From Pavlovales sp. CCMP2436 (lineage: Eukaryota; Haptophyta; Pavlovophyceae; Pavlovales): a DNA stretch of 10,321 nt. Made by a program: the position numbers and the translations under genes. The DNA is taken from contig MU632122.1 of NCBI GenBank assembly GCA_026770615.1, positions 21,130 to 31,450 on the forward strand. The letters are read 5' to 3'. The first letter of the stretch is position 1. Every line of letters begins with the position of its first letter. Under the pieces are notes generated by a model, which worked only from the letters and a program-made list of their open reading frames with translations, was not told the origin of the DNA and did no database searches. Positions 7,675 to 10,321 of this stretch are shown one piece after another.

Positions 7675-7752
7675 TGGAACAAATAAAACTTCAGAGTGAG
7701 GTTATTCGAATGTTTTGATGGAACAAATAAAACTTCAAAGTGAGGTTATTCG
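7621..7752. repeat. 44-bp tandem triplication inside the capsid gene
   Basis: Three adjacent copies of a 44-bp unit (AATGTTTTGATGGAACAAAT...) lie at 7621-7664, 7665-7708 and 7709-7752. Copy 2 differs by one base (G instead of A in CTTCARAGTG). Two extra copies add 88 bp, which is not a multiple of three and breaks the capsid frame. Removing exactly 88 bp leaves 1266 bp from 7000 to 8353, a whole number of codons, so the single-copy state was probably ancestral. Confidence 0.95.
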
Positions 7753-8353
7753 TCTCGATTCTGCGGTTGAACAAGGCATTTTAAGCAAAACGCCTAACGG
7801 CATTATGGCGATTCCTGCGACTGACGTTTTATGCTATACCTCAACAGTCGCAGCGAATTCTGGCGCTATCTCGTGGAATATTCCCTGTCGCGCGAAATCA
7901 GTTCAGTCTGTCATCATAGTGATGTCGAGTTTATCAAATTCTACAACAAACACCGATAAAAGCAGCACAACTTTCACACGTGCGGGTTTGACTTCATACT
8001 CGTGGCGAGTCGGAGGTTATCGCGTTCCATCTATTCCACTTTCGAATACTGTGGAAATGCGATCTGAATTATACAAGGCTATGCGTGTGTTGAATGCAAG
8101 CAACAATCCCTCATCTGTTACTCAGGCGCAATATGAATCGGAAGCGTTTGCTCTCGGAATCGGTTTAGATGCTTTCCAAAATCAAGATATTGTTCTCGAT
8201 GGTACATCGCTTGCCTCTTCGTTCGGTATTTTGTTCGAGGCAAATATCGCTTCTAACAATTCCGCCCTCACTATGTACGCTTATGTGGTGTGTGATAAAA
8301 TTCTAACAATTTCAGACGGACTTCTGAGCTATGACAATCAAAACATATCATAA
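7718..8353 (+). CDS. Major capsid protein, C-terminal part
   Basis: Second part of the probable capsid protein, starting within the third 44-bp unit (ATG 7718) and ending at UAA 8351, followed at once by UAG and UAA. It continues the linker as LQSEVIRLDSAVEQG and has a beta-rich body with ISWNIPCRAKSVQSVIIVMSS, which fits the start of a second jelly-roll as I remember it in PLV capsids. Near the end, SSFGILFEANIASNNSALTMYAYVVCDK resembles a final strand pair. If translated separately, it could not fold as a capsid subunit without the first jelly-roll. The triple stop at the end argues that UAA and UAG act as stops in this genome. Confidence 0.62.
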   Translation: MEQIKLQSEVIRLDSAVEQGILSKTPNGIMAIPATDVLCYTSTVAANSGAISWNIPCRAKSVQSVIIVMSSLSNSTTNTDKSSTTFTRAGLTSYSWRVGGYRVPSIPLSNTVEMRSELYKAMRVLNASNNPSSVTQAQYESEAFALGIGLDAFQNQDIVLDGTSLASSFGILFEANIASNNSALTMYAYVVCDKILTISDGLLSYDNQNIS

Positions 8354-8376
8354 TAGTAACAAAAAATAATATATTT

Positions 8377-8413
8377 TATATCAAAATTTGTGAACATATC
8401 AAATTTTGATATA
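8377..8413 (+). terminator. Hairpin after the capsid gene
   Basis: A perfect 13-bp inverted repeat, TATATCAAAATTT (8377-8389) and AAATTTTGATATA (8401-8413), has an 11-base loop and starts 24 bases after the capsid stop. Hairpins at transcript 3' ends are known in mimiviruses as polyadenylation and termination signals. A similar role here is inferred from position. Confidence 0.6.
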
Positions 8414-8442
8414 AAGATTAAACACAACATAGGTATAGAAGT

Positions 8443-9246
8443 ATGCCAGACTATAGTAACACCGTTATATATACAATAAAGTGTAAGGATGATACAAAAA
8501 CAGAAGTATACGTTGGAAGCACCACTAATTTTAAACAAAGAATTAGTCAACATAGATGTGCGTCTAAATATGATAAGTTTAAATTATATGATTATATCCA
8601 AGAAAATGGTGGGTGGGATAACTTTAGTTGTGAAATATATGAGAATTATCCGTGTGAAAATGCGAAACAGTGTAGAATAAAAGAACGTGAAATATATGAA
8701 CTTTTAAAAGCATCGTTAAATACAAGAAACCCGAACAGAACCAATAAAGAATATTATGAAGACAATAAAAAAATATTTTCTGAAAAACAAAAACAGCGTT
8801 ATGAAGAAAATAAAAACGTTTTTTTGAGTAGAAACAAAACATATAGAGATGATCCAAAAAATAAAGACAAAATTATGAAATATGGTAAACAGTACGTAGA
8901 AGAAAATAAAGATAAAATAGCAGAATATAAAAAGTAATGGGCAGATAATAATAACGAACGTATCAAAGAAAAGAATAAAGTTAGGTATGAAACAAACAAG
9001 GAAGAGATAAACGCAAAACGTAAAGAAAACTATGAAAAGAACAAGGAAGCAATCCAAAAACATCGTGAAGAGACACAAACAGAAGAAATTAAAGATAAGG
9101 CACGAATTCGGGCAAAGGCACACCACGCAAAACGGAAAGAAGAAGGTTTTAAAAGGGTTTTAACTGATCAACAGAAAGCACAGGCTACAATTAGGGCGAA
9201 AAAACACTACTTGAAAAAAAAAGGATTACTATCATATGACAATTAA
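8443..9246 (+). CDS. GIY-YIG nuclease-domain protein with in-frame UAA
   Basis: The N-terminal 95 residues match a GIY-YIG endonuclease domain: VIYTIKC (8-14), YVGST (23-27), catalytic-type Arg33 and His37 in KQRISQH, a Glu in KEREIYE (80-86), and the closing LNTR (92-95). Such domains cut DNA and occur in mobile elements and viruses as homing-like or repair nucleases. The rest is a Lys/Asn/Glu-rich tail of repeated units (YYEDNK, RYEENK, QYVEENK). The first frame stops at UAA 8935-8937 (codon 165). Beyond it the same frame stays open with the same repeat style (WADNNNERIKEKNK) and a basic end, to UAA 9244-9246. I therefore treat the gene as one of 267 codons with one nonsense codon. A 164-residue product with the whole catalytic domain would still be made. 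TATAGA lies 4 bases before the ATG. Confidence 0.75.
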
Positions 9247-9264
9247 AATATTTAGATATATTAA

Positions 9265-9984
9265 ATGAGTGTCTTAGAAATAGAACATCATGATATCCCG
9301 CTAACTATTCCAAAATTTAACGTAGATAATAAACTCCATCCTCAGATACCAAAGCCGCTAAGTAACAAATCACACAGTTTAATGTTTAGTGGTGGGCCGG
9401 GTAGTGGTAAGAGTTCAATGCTTACGGCTTTTCTTTGTCAGACATCTCCGCCAATCTATAAAGGTGTATTCAATTATGTTTATTTATTTATACCAGAAAA
9501 CTCGTTCAGGTCTATGGAAAATTTACCATTCAAAAATCATAGTCGTTTATATCATGAACTTACTTTCGATACGATTACAGAAGTCGAACAAGAAATAGAA
9601 ATTAACGCAAAAAATAATGAAAACAGTCTCGTTATAATGGATGACATGGCGGCCTCTATGAAAAATATCGAACTTCAACGGACATTAACAAAATTCTTAT
9701 GTAATCGTAGGCATTTACGTATGTCTTTCTGGTAAGTAGTACAATCATATATACAAGCGCCCTTATTAATTCGTAAAAATATAAATAATTTTATCATATT
9801 TAGACCAGGTAACAAAAAAGAGATCATGTCAATTACTGACGAAGTAAATATAAACAGCAAAGACTTCGAAGCATATTTAAAACATATCTTCAAACCAGAC
9901 CAAACAAAAAAAGACAGGGCATTTATGTTTATCGATGAAGATGGTAATATATATAATAAATTCAACCGTTTAACAATACAATAA
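9265..9984 (+). CDS. FtsK/HerA-like DNA packaging ATPase with in-frame UAA
   Basis: Probable motor that pumps the viral genome into the capsid. Walker A is GGPGSGKSS (43-51) and Walker B is LVIMDDM (122-128). NRRHLRMS (about 147-154) and VVQSYIQAPLLIRKN (158-172) match the region after Walker B that is conserved in packaging ATPases of PLVs, virophages and giant viruses, as I remember it. A UAA at 9733-9735 (codon 157) falls between these two conserved parts, so the frame as it stands gives only 156 residues. The full frame to UAA 9982 would be 239 residues, a normal size. GTAAGT at the stop looks like a splice donor, but the intervening codons are conserved ATPase sequence, so an intron is unlikely. 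The ORF ends in three tandem UAA codons. Confidence 0.82.
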
Positions 9985-10000
9985 TAATAAAATCTTCTCT

Positions 10001-10010
10001 TATATATAGA
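10001..10010 (+). promoter_or_regulatory. TATATATAGA element before the last ORF
   Basis: The 10-mer is identical to the one at 1087-1096 before the recombinase. It ends one base before ATG 10012 and lies after the triple stop of the ATPase gene. It is a candidate promoter core. Confidence 0.4.
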
Positions 10011-10011
10011 C

Positions 10012-10200
10012 ATGGCCGATTCAATCGATAAATTAAATGGTTGGAAAAAGGATATTATACCAAACTCTAAATATAATTTTCTACTAAATGGTAAACCGTA
10101 CAAGGGAGCTTTTAATCGTCGATATGTAGGTAAAATCATTACATTTACTGATAGGGATTCAAGCTGGCGTCTGACTGTTCTGAATGATGTGCTAGTCTGA
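10012..10200 (+). CDS. Short ORF, probably a truncated viral gene
   Basis: The frame starts MADSIDKLNGWKKDI and reads as an ordinary AT-rich viral gene for about 50 codons (to about 10160), then changes composition and stops at UGA 10198-10200. I do not recognise the product. Its place after the packaging ATPase would suit a structural gene such as a minor capsid protein, but the sequence is too short to test. The last dozen codons probably belong to the foreign GC-rich segment, so the true C-terminus appears to be missing. Confidence 0.45.
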   Translation: MADSIDKLNGWKKDIIPNSKYNFLLNGKPYKGAFNRRYVGKIITFTDRDSSWRLTVLNDVLV

Positions 10201-10321
10201 GCGCTGCATCGCCCATTGCCTGCTGCGTGCCTTAGTCGGCTGCGCTGGCTTGGGCGCCACCGCGCGTGCCGATGGATCTCCGGTAGTGTGCCCGGGCAAG
10301 GGCGTTTAGGGAGATGATCTG
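10160..10321. other. GC-rich segment unlike the rest: host flank or chimera
   Basis: From about 10160 the base composition changes sharply. Positions 10201-10321 contain 81 G or C out of 121 (67%), against a strongly AT-rich element. On the minus strand a frame open from the window edge (10321) ends at 10232 with 29 codons (ISLNALARAHYRRS...), which could be the end of a host or bacterial gene. No direct repeat or inverted terminal repeat was found that would mark an integration end. It could equally be an assembly join. Confidence 0.7.

Noticed and set aside
8716..9126. 136-codon minus-strand frame rich in Phe, Ile and Leu, looking like a membrane protein
   Set aside because: It is the reverse complement of the Lys/Asn/Glu-rich tail of the GIY-YIG gene, which forces Phe/Ile/Leu on the other strand.
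9732..9800. GTAAGT at the ATPase stop with a TTTAG downstream, looking like an intron
   Set aside because: The codons between these sites encode VVQSYIQAP and IRKN, which match conserved packaging ATPase sequence, so they belong in the protein.
1133..9984. A ciliate-like code with UAA and UAG read as Gln
   Set aside because: The helicase and recombinase frames have no internal UAA or UAG over about 1270 codons although CAA and CAG are used often. The capsid gene would read through its triple stop for more than 100 codons of out-of-frame sequence. Kept only as a question in the findings.
9675..10139. 154-codon minus-strand frame across the ATPase end and last ORF
   Set aside because: It covers conserved ATPase codons on the plus strand and shows no family motif; judged a shadow.
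1..10321. Inverted terminal repeats at the two window ends
   Set aside because: The right end is GC-rich sequence unrelated to the left-end repeats, and no inverted match was found by eye.

Overview
The window looks like most of a small eukaryotic DNA virus or virus-derived element of the polinton-like virus (PLV) type. The evidence is the gene set on an AT-rich backbone: a tyrosine recombinase, a large archaeo-eukaryotic-type primase fused to a D5-like superfamily 3 helicase, a probable double jelly-roll major capsid protein, a GIY-YIG nuclease and a short FtsK/HerA-like packaging ATPase. No bacterial ribosome-binding sites precede the genes; instead TATA-rich stretches lie a few bases before the starts. 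The host is most likely a unicellular eukaryote (alga or other protist), but nothing here names it. No penton protein, protease or polymerase B gene was seen, so the element may continue elsewhere.

Layout. Positions 1-1099 hold no gene: a degenerate repeat array (about 104-440), a GC-richer patch with two small hairpins (470-520), and tandem and inverted copies of the 9-mer GGGGAGGTT (550-793). A replication and integration block follows: tyrosine recombinase (1133-2497), a small Tyr/Lys/Asn-rich protein (2571-2845), and the primase-helicase (2934 to about 5448). Eight bases after the last comes a near-perfect palindrome built from a second 9-mer family, GGTGCCACC (5456-5557). Next is a cluster of small orphan genes (5730-6952), one on the minus strand. 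The virion block is the capsid gene (7000-8353), a terminator-like hairpin, the GIY-YIG protein (8443-9246), the packaging ATPase (9265-9984) and a short ORF (10012-10200) that runs into GC-rich sequence of different composition. That last part is about 67% G+C over 10201-10321 and may be host flank or a chimeric join.

How it fits together. The primase-helicase would start and drive replication, and the two 9-mer families near it are candidate recognition sites. The recombinase would integrate or excise the element. The capsid protein and ATPase would form and fill the particle. A repeated TATAAAACAAT element before the capsid gene and the small gene upstream of it suggests a shared late promoter, while TATATATAGA precedes the recombinase and the last ORF.

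The most unusual feature is that almost every gene carries about one lesion. There are single-base frameshifts, mostly at short homopolymers (about 2748, 5397, 5924, 6598, 6668, 6791), single in-frame UAA or UAG codons (1109, 6397 on the minus strand, 8935, 9733), and a 44-bp triplication that splits the capsid gene. The sequence around each lesion stays protein-like. This fits a recently integrated element that is starting to decay, or residual sequencing errors. A changed genetic code fits less well.
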